NCBI GenBank assembly: GCA_950022655.1
Contig: OX465580.1
Location: 126,711,016 to 126,775,015 of the forward strand
DNA: 64,000 nt
Direction of reading: 5' to 3'
DNA from: Alentia gelatinosa
Lineage: Eukaryota > Annelida > Polychaeta > Phyllodocida > Polynoidae
Both the position numbers and the translations under genes were made by a program. The notes under the pieces are model-generated. The model was not told where the DNA came from and made no database searches. It saw only the letters and a program-made list of their open reading frames with translations. Below, piece by piece: positions 24,960 to 36,327 of the stretch (position 1 is the first letter of the stretch; the number at the start of each line of letters is the position of its first letter).

Positions 24960-25335
24960 TCAGTCCTTGTGAATCCACAGTTGATTAGACTGCCCCCTCA
25001 AGTGAGCACATGTGTTATGTTTACAAACAAAACCCTGCAACACATGAGGTGCTTTCCACTGTAGAAAGTAATCCAAGAGACTGTCTGGTTTGAAATAAAT
25101 GATAACAGAAATGAGAGTATTCTATTTACCATATAAATATGTTCATTTCTATTTACAAGTAGAACACAAAATACCCCCAAAAGCCCTCAGAATTCGGGAT
25201 ATTTCAGAAACTGGCATAGGGGCCAAATTTGGGCCCAAACAGGCAGGTTGGCACTCTCCCAGCAGATCTTTCGCGGCACCATCGCTTGCTAATCTCTGCC
25301 TCAACCCAACGCTGGTTCCCTGGGTATCCACAAAG
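24960..25335. repeat. Repeat N, copy 1
   Basis: GTGAATCCACAGTTGATTAG, AACACATGAGGTGCTTTCCA and AGAGATCTGCTGGGAGAGTG-type blocks are shared with 25495-25890. The two lie as a diverged direct duplication. Confidence 0.75.
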
Positions 25336-25494
25336 GACAGGGGGAACCAGCTAAGATTTCAGATTCAAAACAGTGTACCTGTCAAAAGTTATGAAACTCA
25401 AACAACTCATATATTATGAGTTGTGAAATATGGGAATTGTTAAATGAGCTATACAGACATTAAAGCTGTTTCTTTTTCAGCTTTAAACCACTTT

Positions 25495-25890
25495 ATAATG
25501 TGAATCCAAGGTTGACTAGGCTGCCCCTTTGAGTGGCCACATGTGTCTTGTTGACAAAACAAAACCCTGCAACACATGAGGTGCTTTCCACTGCAGAAAG
25601 TAATCCCAGAGACTATGTGTGGTTTGAAATAACAAATAACAAAAATGAGTGTAAATCATTAACCATATAAATATGTGTATCTCTATGTACAAGCAGAATA
25701 CAAATACTGCCCAAACCATGACAAATTTATGATATTTGAAAAACTGGCGGATGGGACAGATTCTGTCGGTGCAGAGATACAAGCAGCCGCAGGAAGTAGC
25801 GCGCAGGATCTCTGCTTGGAGAGTGGCAGGTTGGGGCAGAGATACAAGCGACCGCAGGAAGTAGAGCGCAAGATCTCTGCTGGGAGAGTG
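25495..25890. repeat. Repeat N, copy 2
   Basis: A diverged direct copy of the 24.96-kb unit. Its end contains two tandem GCAGAGATACAAGCGRCCGC units, each followed by AGATCTCTGC. Several open frames cross it on both strands and are repeat artefacts. Confidence 0.75.
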
Positions 25891-26559
25891 CATCCCGGGA
25901 AGTAACACTCTCCAAGCAGAGTCTTTCAGCGGTCACGAGACACTCGGGGTCGCGTCTCAGTTTCAGTGCTGGCTTCGAGCCAAACTCGGCACGTTACATT
26001 CTATGTTTGATATTTCATCTACCTGGGCAAAGGCTGTTTTTTTTTTTCTTTTAACGCGGTACAACTTTATGACCCAGCCGTCAACATTTCCAAACTTGGG
26101 TGCTTGCGAAGAATGAGGGGGCCCTCCAACGAAAAGACGGCGTGAGAAACCGTGCAATATTCTGCAGGGAGTGAGAAACTGGGATTTTTAAGGGAAAGGC
26201 CCAATTACAACCACATTTATAGAAAAGTGGCATTTCCTCACTTTTCATATAAAATATTTGTTGCAAAAATATAGTCAGCATCGACGCTATTTACTGTTAA
26301 TACAAGGCAGTTGCACATGCGCAGACATGAAAACAGCCACTGGAGAACGCCACCATGTGGTAAAATGTGTGATTAATTTACCCGAACGTTGTAGAGGTTG
26401 CCGTCCTTGAGTCTGTCACTCGTCCATGATACAGGATGAACCATTGAGTTTACGTTTATCTAAAAAAAAACACCGAAAAGTCAGTCCGGGGTTGCCCTTG
26501 TGAAAAGCTGGTGGCACATACTAGGTGACCTGCAATACCCGTATGCGTTTCCCCTTGCC

Positions 26560-26720
26560 ATTTCAAGGTACACCGATTAATGATTTTTGGTTGTAAACTG
26601 CAGACCACCGCCATAATTCAACCCGGTTAGATTTCGTCGGTGGACTCAAAGGCCATATGGTGGTGCATATTGAGTAAGGAGAGAGAAGAATCATTGACCA
26701 TTTCTGTTTCCACCTGACCA
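26560..26720. repeat. Repeat K, copy 2 (continues at 27161-27235)
   Basis: It shares TTAGATTTCGTCGGTGG and TGTTTCCACCTGACCA with copy 1. The K sequence resumes after J3 with TCATAATTGGCAGGTGG. Confidence 0.55.
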
Positions 26721-27160
26721 TTAAGCCGGATGCCCATCTACCGATTTAGGGTTGAACGATTAGTTGCCAAATGGTACAGGAGTCGGTCACCTTGTCGCAG
26801 GCAAATTACATAACCCCTCCTCGACCCGCAGCCCTCGAGGAGAGGGGGGTGGAGGGTATTAGTCCTAAGCAAATCAGTCTACACTTACCGACATGTACAT
26901 ACGATTATGCACTTCGCCGACTACATTTATCAGAATGTTGATAAACTGATCCCCACCGATTTTGGAACATTGAAACCACAACTTGTCAGCGACAAAAGGA
27001 CGCCTGAAGGAGGTGGTTCACTAATCGCTGGGTAGCCTTGCCTAGCTGTCCTACATCTACCGACTCCGTTAGGATGCCTTGGCTGAGACAAATTACCCTC
27101 CGTTTGTCGCCGACAAAGGTACATAAATGTTCCGAAATCGGTAGATGGGCATTGGGCTTT
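26721..27160 (+). mobile_element. MITE family J, long form (J3)
   Basis: About 440 bp run from TTAAGCCGGATGCCCATC to GATGGGCATTGGGCTTT. It carries about 130 extra internal bases, including a second CAGCGACAAAAGG unit. It lies in a K repeat. Confidence 0.75.
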
Positions 27161-27373
27161 GCTGCATAATCGGTTGGCGGTGTGATATGCCTTTATCGGT
27201 GGTCATAATTGGCAGGTGGAAAAGCCACATAATCTCGATGTAGACAAGGCACCGTGGGCGTAGACATGCTCAGGGTGTTGAAAGTTCTGTCTCAGTCTGC
27301 TTCTGTACAAAGAGTGTAAACCCTTATATGGCATACGGATAGTCGCTCGGTCAGTACCCCCCATGCCAGTTAA

Positions 27374-27812
27374 GGGGGGCGTCCACCAACCACGACAAGG
27401 CTACGACAAGAGCAGACAAGAAAGTTCCTATCGGCGCCTTGTCGCAGCCTTCTCGTGAGAAGAGCCGTGTCAGGACAGCAGTGTCGGGGCGTGTTGTAGA
27501 CATTGCTGGTTGCCGTAAAAAAGGCGCCCATGGTTCAGACACACTACAACAGTGATATCAAGGAAACCACAACACTCCACGACAAAGGTCCAGTCGTAGC
27601 AAAAATCGAACATGTTCGATATTGTCGTAGCCTTGTCGGAAGGCCCCCGACAGGCCCCCGATAAGTCGCAGTCGCAGCCTGTCATGGCCTTGTCGGGAAC
27701 TAGGGTCCACCAACCACGACAAGGCTATAACATGCTTTCCAATCGTAGGCCTGTCGTGGACTTTGTCGGAAAGCCATTGTCGTAGCCTTGTTGTGGTTGG
27801 TGGACGCCCCCC
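27374..27812. mobile_element. Element P, TTAA-flanked MITE related to family A
   Basis: A 439-bp element begins GGGGGGCGTCCACCAACC and ends with its inverse; the near-perfect inverted repeat runs about 35 bp. TTAA stands on both sides. A third partial terminal copy (GTCCACCAACCACGACAAGG) lies inside at about 27705. The ends share GCGTCCACCNACNACGA with family A. Harbinger-like or piggyBac-like origin is open. Confidence 0.8.
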
Positions 27813-28216
27813 TTAAAGCAAAATGATCGGGTCGGTGAAGTGCGTACATCGACAAATATATCACCGATTCTCACCTACCAGAAGAATTAATCGGGAACAG
27901 GTTCAATCGGGCAGAATCGGTGTGTCGATGTCTTATACTGTAGTTCACTAGGAAATATATGAAACTTTTTTTAAAAACCATTACTATTTGCATCAAAAAC
28001 AGACATGACGAAAATACATTGCCTTCATTCAAAGCCGACACTTTAGCTTCATGAAAAGAACAGTCACCTGGCAGGAAAACTGCAGAGGTCACATCATGAC
28101 GAAACTATTGACTACGGGTGACATGGTCGCCATTAGTCACGAGTATTCTTCATGTGCTTCACCTTCCCGTGACTGTGCAAGTCACTGATTATGAAATCAT
28201 GATGTATATATACATT

Positions 28217-28547
28217 TATTATCCATCGTATACAAAGCTCCCATTGAAAATGTATGGGGACTCAGTAAACCACTACCCATTGTATAAAACCGGTCAGATA
28301 CCATAACTGTGGTATACGGATTCACATCTGTGGTATACGGCCTCCAAACCATGGTATACGGGAAAAATAGTCCCTTTTGCTATAGAGCAAAGAAATAGTT
28401 CCTATTGTTATACCCGCTAATATGGCAATTACTGGGTTTAATTTATTCGAAAAGATGGATAATAAATGCAACAAACGATGATTTTGTGGATAGGCAACTT
28501 TGTAAACCACTCGCGGTTGACCTCGTATCATTATTGTCTATGTATAT
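28217..28547 (+). mobile_element. Family I copy truncated in its hairpin (I2)
   Basis: The TTATTATCCATC... GATGGATAATAAATGC spacer module is intact. The hairpin stops in its first arm, where the C4 element begins at 28548. Confidence 0.75.
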
Positions 28548-28890
28548 TTATCTTACCCCTGGTACAGGTTTAGCCATAGAAATAACATTAGAAAAAACCC
28601 TCAATGATCACCCCCGTAAAGTGACAATACTACGCCACGGCTGTGGGCGGAATGAATGTGGGATGACGTCATATGGATTTTTGATTATTCTGATATTGTG
28701 ATGCTATTTAATGTCATAGAAACGGGTGAGATCAATCCAGAACTGCACTTGAATCATAAAATATACAATACTCCACTCGTTTGGATGTCCCGTAATTGTC
28801 ACACAGCTTCACCTCGATGATGATTGCAGCACACCCAAACTCGTAGAGTATTGAGTATTTATATGATTCTCGATCCAGTTCTACATAAAT
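28548..28890 (+). mobile_element. Two-module element, family C (C4)
   Basis: The spacer begins TTATCTTACCCCTGG. The hairpin has GTATATTT-type ends and CAATACTCCACTCGTTTGG arms, with apex ACAGCTTCACCTCG. The copy ends CAGTTCTACATAAATA and replaces the rest of I2. Confidence 0.8.
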
Positions 28891-28900
28891 ACATAGATAT

Positions 28901-29137
28901 AATTAGAAGGAAACTCGCGTGATGAGTGCAGAGTAATTCACTCAGCTTCACTTCCTGAATTACTCTGCGGTCAAACTTGGTGCAGTATGGACCAAGTTAT
29001 TTTCCTTAAGTAGGTTTCTGCCTTTGTCTCGCCCTGTATAGCATTATCAAATAATAAAATAAATCGCCCAATTAGCCATTAAGTTTTGGGTACACGAACT
29101 TCACGGCCATGGAGTACGAGTTCCTAATGTTAAGCCT
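28901..29137 (+). mobile_element. Two-module element, family F (F1), end lost in (AT)n
   Basis: It starts ATTAGAAGGAAACTC, has TGAATTACTCTGC arms with apex CAGCTTCACTTCC, and proceeds to GTTCCTAATGTTAAGCCTAT. An AT microsatellite then replaces the usual end. Confidence 0.75.
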
Positions 29138-29138
29138 A

Positions 29139-29219
<81 letters not shown>
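29138..29219. repeat. (AT)n microsatellite at the end of F1
   Basis: About 80 bp of nearly pure AT replace the terminal part of F1. Confidence 0.95.
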
Positions 29220-29220
<1 letters not shown>

Positions 29221-29833
29221 TCCATGTATCTCTCTTCTTTGTTATGCAGAGAGGTCAATATCATAATACACGTATATAATGCATATATGTGTGTCAGTTT
29301 ACATAGGAATTCCATCTACCCTTATCTTTAACGACATATTGAGATGATTTTGCATACTATGATATAGAGGAAATTCCGAAAGAAAGCAGTTTGACGAGTA
29401 TAATCCAACGAGAAATGATATACGTAATTATTCAATACACAAAAAATCCATCATCAAATTAACAACTTTAACATTTGACAATATTCACGGAGAAAATATT
29501 TACACATAAACCATAAATTAAAGGATATTTATTGTATTAAAGGTTGAAGCTAACTACGGGAAATAGATGATGAAAAAAGTGGAATTTCATGTTTACAAGC
29601 AGGAAGTTTAATGTAGATAGTAACACATGTAGAGGTGTGGAGCTACACGTGAGAGGAGTACAGATGATGCCAGAATCTCACGGGGCAGTAAACATCAACC
29701 TTGGCAGACAACTGAGCATGGATATTTTTCATGAGAGACGATTGATACTCTTATAAACAGAGCTCCATACCCAATAACACTACCGACGACCCGTGTACCA
29801 TGCTGCATACTATATCATAGATAAGAATGCGGA

Positions 29834-30091
29834 TTTAGAAGGAAACTCACAAATGAAAATAACGAGTTTGACCGCGGAGTAACTCAAAAAGCGAGGCCCA
29901 GTGAATTACTCTGCAGTCAAACGAGGTGGAGTGAGGACCGAGTGGGTTATTAATCTAGTGGGTTTCTGATTTTATCTAACCTCACATGACATAATTAATT
30001 GAATAAATAAATCACCCAATTAGCCATTGAGTATTAGGTATACTATCTTCTATACGTTAAGCCTATGGAGACAAATACTGGGAAGAGAAAA
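29834..30091 (+). mobile_element. Two-module element, family F (F2)
   Basis: It starts TTAGAAGGAAACTC, has apex AAGCGAGGCCCAG, TTATCTAACC at the module junction, and a degraded end GGGAAGAGAAAA. Confidence 0.7.
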
Positions 30092-30143
30092 TGAGGAATA
30101 GTAAACGGCTTAGAAAGGTATACTATACAAAGGTTATTGCTAA

Positions 30144-30424
30144 GGTCCGGCGTCCACCTACTACGATATGGCTCTGATATGGTCTACATGCACCTCCCGA
30201 TAAAAGATCAAAATCGCGTCGGAAGGTCACCTAATATCGGGGCAGTTGACCATGTTTCTGTGATTAGACACTGATAAAAACCCCATACACTACATGGTGG
30301 ATTGGCTTGTCTAGACATATGTCTACGATTTTGCACCTTCCCGATATGGCACCGATTTTGACATTTTGTATCGGTGCCATATCGGGAGGTCTACGATTAT
30401 ATCGTAGTAGGTGGACGCCGGGCC
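30144..30424 (+). mobile_element. MITE family A, complete copy (A2)
   Basis: This is a 281-bp element whose ends are inverted repeats GGTCCGGCGTCCACC and GGTGGACGCCGGGCC, extended inward by CTACTACGATATGG. TAA flanks both sides. A strong internal palindrome (GGCACCGAT... ATCGGTGCC) lies near the right end. The 3-bp TWA-type flank and GGGCC-like ends suggest a PIF/Harbinger MITE. There is no coding capacity. Confidence 0.85.
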
Positions 30425-30547
30425 TAATACAACATTTTTCCCACCCTGAGCTGGATTTAAGGAAATCACTACAGTTCTCACGTATATATAGCCCACACTG
30501 CATTTAACATTTGATATTTTGGAATTCGCAGTGGTAAGAACTCTGAT

Positions 30548-30882
30548 ATATACCTGGATTGAGAATCATATAAATACTCAATACTCCACAAGTTTGGATG
30601 GGCCGCAATCGTCATTGTGGTGAAGCCAAGAGACGATTACAGCCCATCCAAACGAGTGGAGTATTGTGTATTTCACGATTCGAGGGCAGTTCTTGATTCA
30701 TCTCACCCCTTTCACTGACATTAAATAGCATTACAATATCGGTTGCTCAATAGCATATGACGTCATCTCATATTCACACGTTCACAACCATGGCGTAGTA
30801 TTATCCCTTTACAGGGGTGATCATCGAATATTTTTTTCTAACATTATTCCTATGGCTAGACCTGTACCAGGGGTGAGACAAA
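30548..30882 (-). mobile_element. Two-module element, family C (C2)
   Basis: The hairpin (CAATACTCCACAAGTTTGG arms, apex TGGTGAAGCCAAG) comes first. The spacer then ends ACCAGGGGTGAGACAAA. Family H starts at the next base. Confidence 0.8.
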
Positions 30883-31220
30883 TACACAATATTGACTGGT
30901 GTCAGATACAAGCGGTCGTCTGCTCCGAGGGGTTGACGCATAGTAATATCCAAGCGTATGCGAGGATACTGCACAGAGGCAACTCTGAGGAGCATACAAC
31001 CGCTTTTATCTGAAATCAGTCTATATTGTATTTATCACCCGCCTTGTCTGAACAGGTGGCATGTCGATATCAGTTCGTTTTAGTTATGTACTATTTTTCC
31101 ATACGCACTATTTTCCGTATGCGCCACCCGGAGCATACAACATATCCGTATGCGCCGTGTATGTCCATACAGACTCCCTATGTGTTTTCTACGGACACTT
31201 TGTATTAGGTGGATAATAAA
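30883..31220 (+). mobile_element. Two-module element, family H (H3)
   Basis: A 338-bp copy starts directly at the end of C2 (GAGACAAA) and ends GGTGGATAATAAA. Confidence 0.85.
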
Positions 31221-31289
31221 TACGGGCCCCCGATAGTAATGACAATAAATATGTTTAAGCTGATGTAAGTTTTATCAATTTTCTGACGT

Positions 31290-31570
31290 CCAATGTGACC
31301 CCTTACAAGTCAAGGACGTATGCCGCCAGGGGGCGCGTTTCCGCTCGAGGAAAGTCGTCTGCTCACACTCGACGACTTTCAAATGGAGGCCCAGCGTCTA
31401 GTCCGATAGGCGAACTATTTTTAGCCCAAAGACCGGAAATTGTGGCCGCCATTTTGCGCATGGATATCAGCGCCACCGGAAGTGGCTTCAAACGCGAGGA
31501 TTATACAATGAGACCCTTATCGAACGCTGGTCACGGGAATGCGCCCGACCCCCGTGTCGACTGACAACCA
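31290..31570. promoter_or_regulatory. GC-rich island with CTCF-, YY1- and Ets-like motifs
   Basis: A CpG-rich patch stands out from AT-rich intron. It holds the CTCF-like site at 31323, GCCGCCATTTTG (YY1-like) at 31445-31456 and ACCGGAAGTG (Ets/GABP-like) at 31475-31484. It also has a short inverted repeat, AAAGTCGTC / GACGACTTT. No convincing exon was found. It could be an enhancer, insulator or cryptic promoter. Confidence 0.35.
31323..31337 (+). promoter_or_regulatory. CTCF-like motif in GC island
   Basis: CCGCCAGGGGGCGCG matches the CTCF core with one mismatch at the third base. YY1-like and Ets-like motifs follow within 160 bp. Confidence 0.5.
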
Positions 31571-32317
31571 CTAGACTCGCTAGAAGAAAATGAATAGAAC
31601 ATACTTTGAGGTGCGCAGTAAAACCGAGAAAATGACATGAAATCTCATTTACCAAAGAAATATTACATTAAACAAGCCACTGTAGTGAAAGTGTGAATCT
31701 GCCATTCTTGTTATGACCTTTCCGATCATTATGGATGTTTGTGCATTGTGCCCGTGCATACCTGCGGGGGTGGTACTATGAATATCGAACGTCTGTGGGA
31801 TATTGCATGTGTATTCAATAGCATTAACACTTGGTCATGTAATGCATGGACGAATTACCACATCTGAGCGGTAAGAGATTTCATTCAATCTATAGTGCAT
31901 GCCGTAAACAAACACTGACGCCCACGCTCGTGTGGGGTGGATTATTTTTCCTCTATTAAGATTTGTAATAAAGCAAGATCTTGTTATATTGGAGACATAC
32001 ATAGGCATAAAACCAGGGACACACTAAGCGAGAAATATCAGCGATCTCCAGAATCATCAACACAAAATGGCATGTGTGTGAGATATCATTTTAAAGTGAT
32101 ATCTCCTACAGATAATTCAGCTCGGAAGCAATAATCAGGTGAAATATGAAATAACCACCCACATACACGCCATTTTCTGTTCGCCATTCCGGAAATCGCT
32201 GCGTTTCTCGCTTGATGTGTCTCCGGCTTGAAGAACTGTCTGAAGCCCATTGAAGACCCCAGTAATGTACCACAGTCCAATACAGAGTAGAATGTCGAGA
32301 TAATTAGAGAGGAAATA
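31571..32317. other. Intron, no recognisable feature
   Basis: AT-rich with only short frames. Confidence 0.45.
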
Positions 32318-32603
32318 TTATCTTAACCTGGTATAAACGTCCATAGGCCTAACATTAGGAACTCATACTCGACATGTTCGGAGTATGGTGACTCATACTC
32401 AATGGGCAATATACAGTTAGATATTTTCAGGCTGAGATAAAATCAGAAACACACACACACAAACATATATATATATATATATATATTCGTGTTTGTTCCC
32501 GTTTGCGCTTCGGAATATTCACTCGGCTATCGCCTTATTCATATTACTGCACGCTCTATACTCGATGGGGACACAGACCAAACACTCATCAGTTTCCATC
32601 TAG
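32318..32603 (-). mobile_element. Diverged two-module element of B/M type
   Basis: TTATCTTAACCTGG and CCATAGGCCTAACATTAGG mark the spacer start. AC and AT microsatellites (32449-32486) occupy the junction. The hairpin has apex CTCGGCTATCGCC and ends CATCAGTTTCCATCTA. Confidence 0.65.
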
Positions 32604-33375
32604 AATTACGATTCCTATAAGTCATATAGGCCAGACACTTCAGTCAGTGGCTAGCGAGTTGTTCAGGAACTAACTGTCCGCCTCCTGTGTATAGGGGAAT
32701 AATCTCAGGGCCTGGACACGCTCATTATCAGTGCTTCCCCGGGCTAAAATGGAGAGAAAACTGAAGCTGTCAGAAAACACCCAGAACGTTGACGATTGGT
32801 GGTTAGACCTGCTCTCAATGTGGATGCTCTTTTTAGCTCACGTAGCACGCAGCTACTCCCAATCCTTTCCCAGCACCTTCCCATCCAATACAGCAAGCCA
32901 CTCGAGTAATAGCCATTGGAGAATGTCGTACTTTAGTCCTGAGCGCCAAATATCGGTAAAAATATTATCACCAAAAAGCAAATCTATAGAAATATAGATA
33001 ATATCGTCATAGTTCTGTAGGCCCGTCATCATAGTTTTGTAGGCCCGAGTTTTTGTAAATGTGGTGCCATATCTGTTCTTTCATAAAAAGAAATAAAAAA
33101 AATTCAATGGTGATATCATATCAATAGTGAGCCACTGAAATTAATGCAGATTATAGTTTCCTTTCATCATAGGCATTAAATCAAACCTATTTTCCAATTA
33201 CCAGCATTATTGTCATGAATAGCACTGCTACCAGTATTTTATCATATGAATATATATGTATATGAATTCCCTGCCAAAAATGAAGAAGACAAATTCAAAC
33301 GGCCAACGGACAACAAAAGCTATTTGAATATCTTTTGCTGTGAGTGCAACTGTGTTCCAGGCCTTTAACATGCCT
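32604..33375. other. Intron, no recognisable feature
   Basis: An 88-codon frame at 32731-32997 has ordinary composition but no recognised domain. Confidence 0.4.
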
Positions 33376-33672
33376 TTATCTTACCCCTGGTATTTCTGTC
33401 CCATAGGATCAACATTGAGAACTCATTCTCCGTGCCTCTACGAGTATTGCACTCCGTTCTACATGGTCTATATACTGTGCATCGTCAATACTTTTAGTGT
33501 GTACAGGGGTGAGGTAAATACAAGAAAGCAACTCATTTTGGTCAGATTTGTTGTTCTCCAACTCTTAAGAATGCTACATGATATTCACTGGATTGTCGCC
33601 TCGTTCATATCACTCCGGATCACAGTCGTGGAGAACGATAAGTTTAACCCAAACTTGTTGGTTTCTCATTTT
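33376..33672 (-). mobile_element. Two-module element, family M (M3)
   Basis: A reverse copy begins TTATCTTACCCCTGG and ends TTGGTTTCTCATTTTA. Its apex region is CACTGGATTGTCGCCTCG. A plus-strand open frame of 142 codons across it is a by-product of the repeat. Confidence 0.8.
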
Positions 33673-33837
33673 AGTATGATGCTGGCCAATGTTCCTTTAC
33701 AGTCGTGCTGTCAACAGCTGTCCACAGATAACTATCAGTGCAGTAGAACAACCCCAACCAGTCCCTAGAAACAAAATAAACTCTGATAACCATTGTAGCG
33801 AACCGGCATGAAAAATACCGAATTTTGAGATCTGTTC

Positions 33838-34175
33838 CCTCTACTTCTTGTGCAGTCAACGGTTGAATAAAGTTGTGCCCTTTCCTGAAACTACACTGCA
33901 TCCCTATAGGGCACATAGCTATTGTGCTATCGAGGCGGCCATCTTGCTCCCCGACGCCATCCAAAACACCAGGTGGCGGGACCAATTATCAATGGGTTTC
34001 ATCAAAAATATTTTTGGGGCGTGCCATAAAGGAATTTCAGTCTCGTATCAATACTACTTATAGGTTATAAAACTGATAACATTGGTTGCCCCTCATCTAC
34101 AGTGGCGCTATCTTTTAATATACATGCGGATAATGGCGGAACTAGCAATTACTCTGTGCCTTATAAACATGGTTA
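33838..34175 (+). repeat. Dispersed repeat O, copy 1
   Basis: It shares GGGCACATAGCTATTGTG-type, AACACCAGGTGGCGG, CTACAGTGGCGCTATC and GATAATGGCGGAACTAGCAA blocks with 51770-52065. Identity is interrupted and looks like old duplication. No coding sense was found. Confidence 0.65.
33966..33979 (+). promoter_or_regulatory. CTCF-like motif inside repeat O1
   Basis: ACACCAGGTGGCGG has one mismatch to the CTCF core. The same motif is kept in the diverged copy O2 at 51844-51857, so this dispersed repeat may spread CTCF-like sites. A YY1-like GCGGCCATCTTG lies just upstream. Confidence 0.3.
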
Positions 34176-34852
34176 CTATTACGCTATGAGATGACATATG
34201 GTATTTTGGTGCTCCACCACCGCGACACCTCACGAGCTATTGCCGACATATCGCAGCATATAATGATCTATTACAGCGATGGAGAGCATGGCAAAGGTGC
34301 CCAACCAAACCGATGGTTTGTGGCAAAAATGCAGACGATTACTTGAAACCTAACAAGATTTAGCAAGACAATCAAATCGTGACAAATCTTGCGTTATCTT
34401 GTGTGTTGGTGGAACCAACACTATACTATACGCTGTGGGATTAGCAATGTCTGTTAGAGTCCCACATTTAATGAACACGCACGCTTCATTAGGATATGTC
34501 CTCCGCAGAAATGCTGTCATTCACATACGCGCCATCTCCAAATGTCAGGGCGGGCAATACAACATTCAACATTGCTAGTCGTTGCTATTTCTTAGCATAA
34601 ATGCAGGCTTCCTCAGGCTAAACATGACCAAGAACGGATCGGGATGGAAGTTGTCTATTGCCTCCAGGCAGCATTGAAGACGGGGAAAAAGTTTATAATT
34701 TAAAGTTAACATCGCGAGTCTGATTAATTCATTGAGATGAAATCAGATATTGGATTGGATTGGACTTGGTTTTATTATTCTGTATGTCCCTGAGAGTGTG
34801 AAACACGGTCAGGTGCGATGCCCAGTTTATATATACACATGTATATTCATAT
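34176..34852. other. Intron, no recognisable feature
   Basis: Nothing beyond short chance frames. Confidence 0.45.
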
Positions 34853-35147
34853 TTATCTCACCCAAGATATTTTTTCTCCATAGGCTTAACATTGGAAACT
34901 CGTATCTAATACCCATGAGATATTTAGGAAAAATATCCAATGGGGGATTATGTCACAAATGTTAGCCCATTAGTCAATATTAAGGGTGAGATAAATTCCG
35001 AAACCCATTCAAGTTTAGGGTCAGAGCTCGATCCCATCTCATTTGAACCACATAGCAATTCACGCGGCTTCGCCTTGTGAATTACTACGTGATTCAACTC
35101 GATGGGATACGAGCTGAGACCCTAAACTTTCATGGGTTTCCTCTATA
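34853..35147 (-). mobile_element. Two-module element, family B (B4)
   Basis: A reverse copy begins TTATCTCACCCAAG, with CCATAGGCTTAACATTGG, apex CGGCTTCGCCTTG, and end GGGTTTCCTCTATA. Confidence 0.85.
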
Positions 35148-35283
35148 TGTATCTCTTCCTAAATGCTTCCTGTATGACTCACAGATTAGACAGAACCCAA
35201 ACCTTTTAATTAACAAAAATTGCTTTTACTATTCCACGCATCAATGTTATATTCAATAGTCTAATGATATATGTATATAACTC

Positions 35284-35285
<2 letters not shown>

Positions 35286-35356
<71 letters not shown>

Positions 35357-35391
35357 TATATATACAATAATATATATATATATATACCTAT
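35286..35391. repeat. (AT)n microsatellite
   Basis: A long AT tract with a few interruptions. The Tyr/Ile open frame over it is artefactual. Confidence 0.95.
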
Positions 35392-36141
35392 ACCGTAAGA
35401 AGAGGTTATGCGTATGTATTATCTATACATGCATATATACACTGTCACTGTGTGACATCGGAAGGGTGCAGAGGACCAGTACCTTTGTGCCTCAGAGGAA
35501 TGGCCAGTTGACCCTGACGAACTGAAGCTTGACACATTTGGACCCTCTAAAGGTAATTTTAGAAGTAACTTGTTGGCAAGTGGGTTACAGCATATGACCC
35601 ACAGTTAGATAAAACCCAAACCTTTTATTTTTTAATTTCTTTTATAATTCCACGCATTAATGATGAACATACATTTTGTTCCTGGTGTTGTTCGTACATC
35701 ATTACAACCATATTCACCATCAACAGTTTAATGATATATCATAACAATAAGGAAACCCTGTCAATTTATATTCCGTTTTAGAATTAAATATCTATGATCC
35801 AGAACCAAATAAGTATTCTGTAAAATCTACAGGATTTATATTTTATCTCTTCCTAAATGCTTTGTTTTATATCGTAAAGTAACATGTTTTATATGGAGTA
35901 CCTTCCCCGGCGACAGCATCCTATACCCAACTCAGCACAAAAAAAGGTGCATATTGACGTATTCATTAATTAGCGTTGACTCGTAGTTGGTTTTAATTAG
36001 TCTAACACCAGCGGATCCGCCCACAACAGGTTGTTAGTCTACTTCAGCTTTCCTGAAATGGAGTGGCTCCCAACCCGTTACTACCCAAGGCATATAATAG
36101 TAGGAGTAGACTCCTTTTACCGTTTTTAATGGTGTAGCGTG

Positions 36142-36156
36142 GCGCCCCCTGGCGGG
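36142..36156 (-). promoter_or_regulatory. CTCF-like motif, minus strand
   Basis: The minus strand reads CCCGCCAGGGGGCGC, one mismatch from the CTCF core, in a 120-bp GC-rich patch. Confidence 0.45.
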
Positions 36157-36327
36157 AGATGGCCGTGGATGACGCACGTGGGAATATCGCCCCACACCCC
36201 CGGCATCCCCGCGCCCCCGCTCCCGCTGTCTTATAACCGGGACTTCTGAGATATAATTCATATAGGTTACACTCGAGACAGACTCAGTCTGATACTAGTG
36301 CAGGAGCGCGGCACGTCTCGCCACTCT

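Noticed and set aside
33340..33768. A 142-codon plus-strand open frame, the longest outside exon 1
   Set aside because: Most of it is the M3 transposon copy; the same sequence is broken in M1 and M2.
35271..35525. A Tyr/Ile repeat frame
   Set aside because: It is an AT microsatellite.
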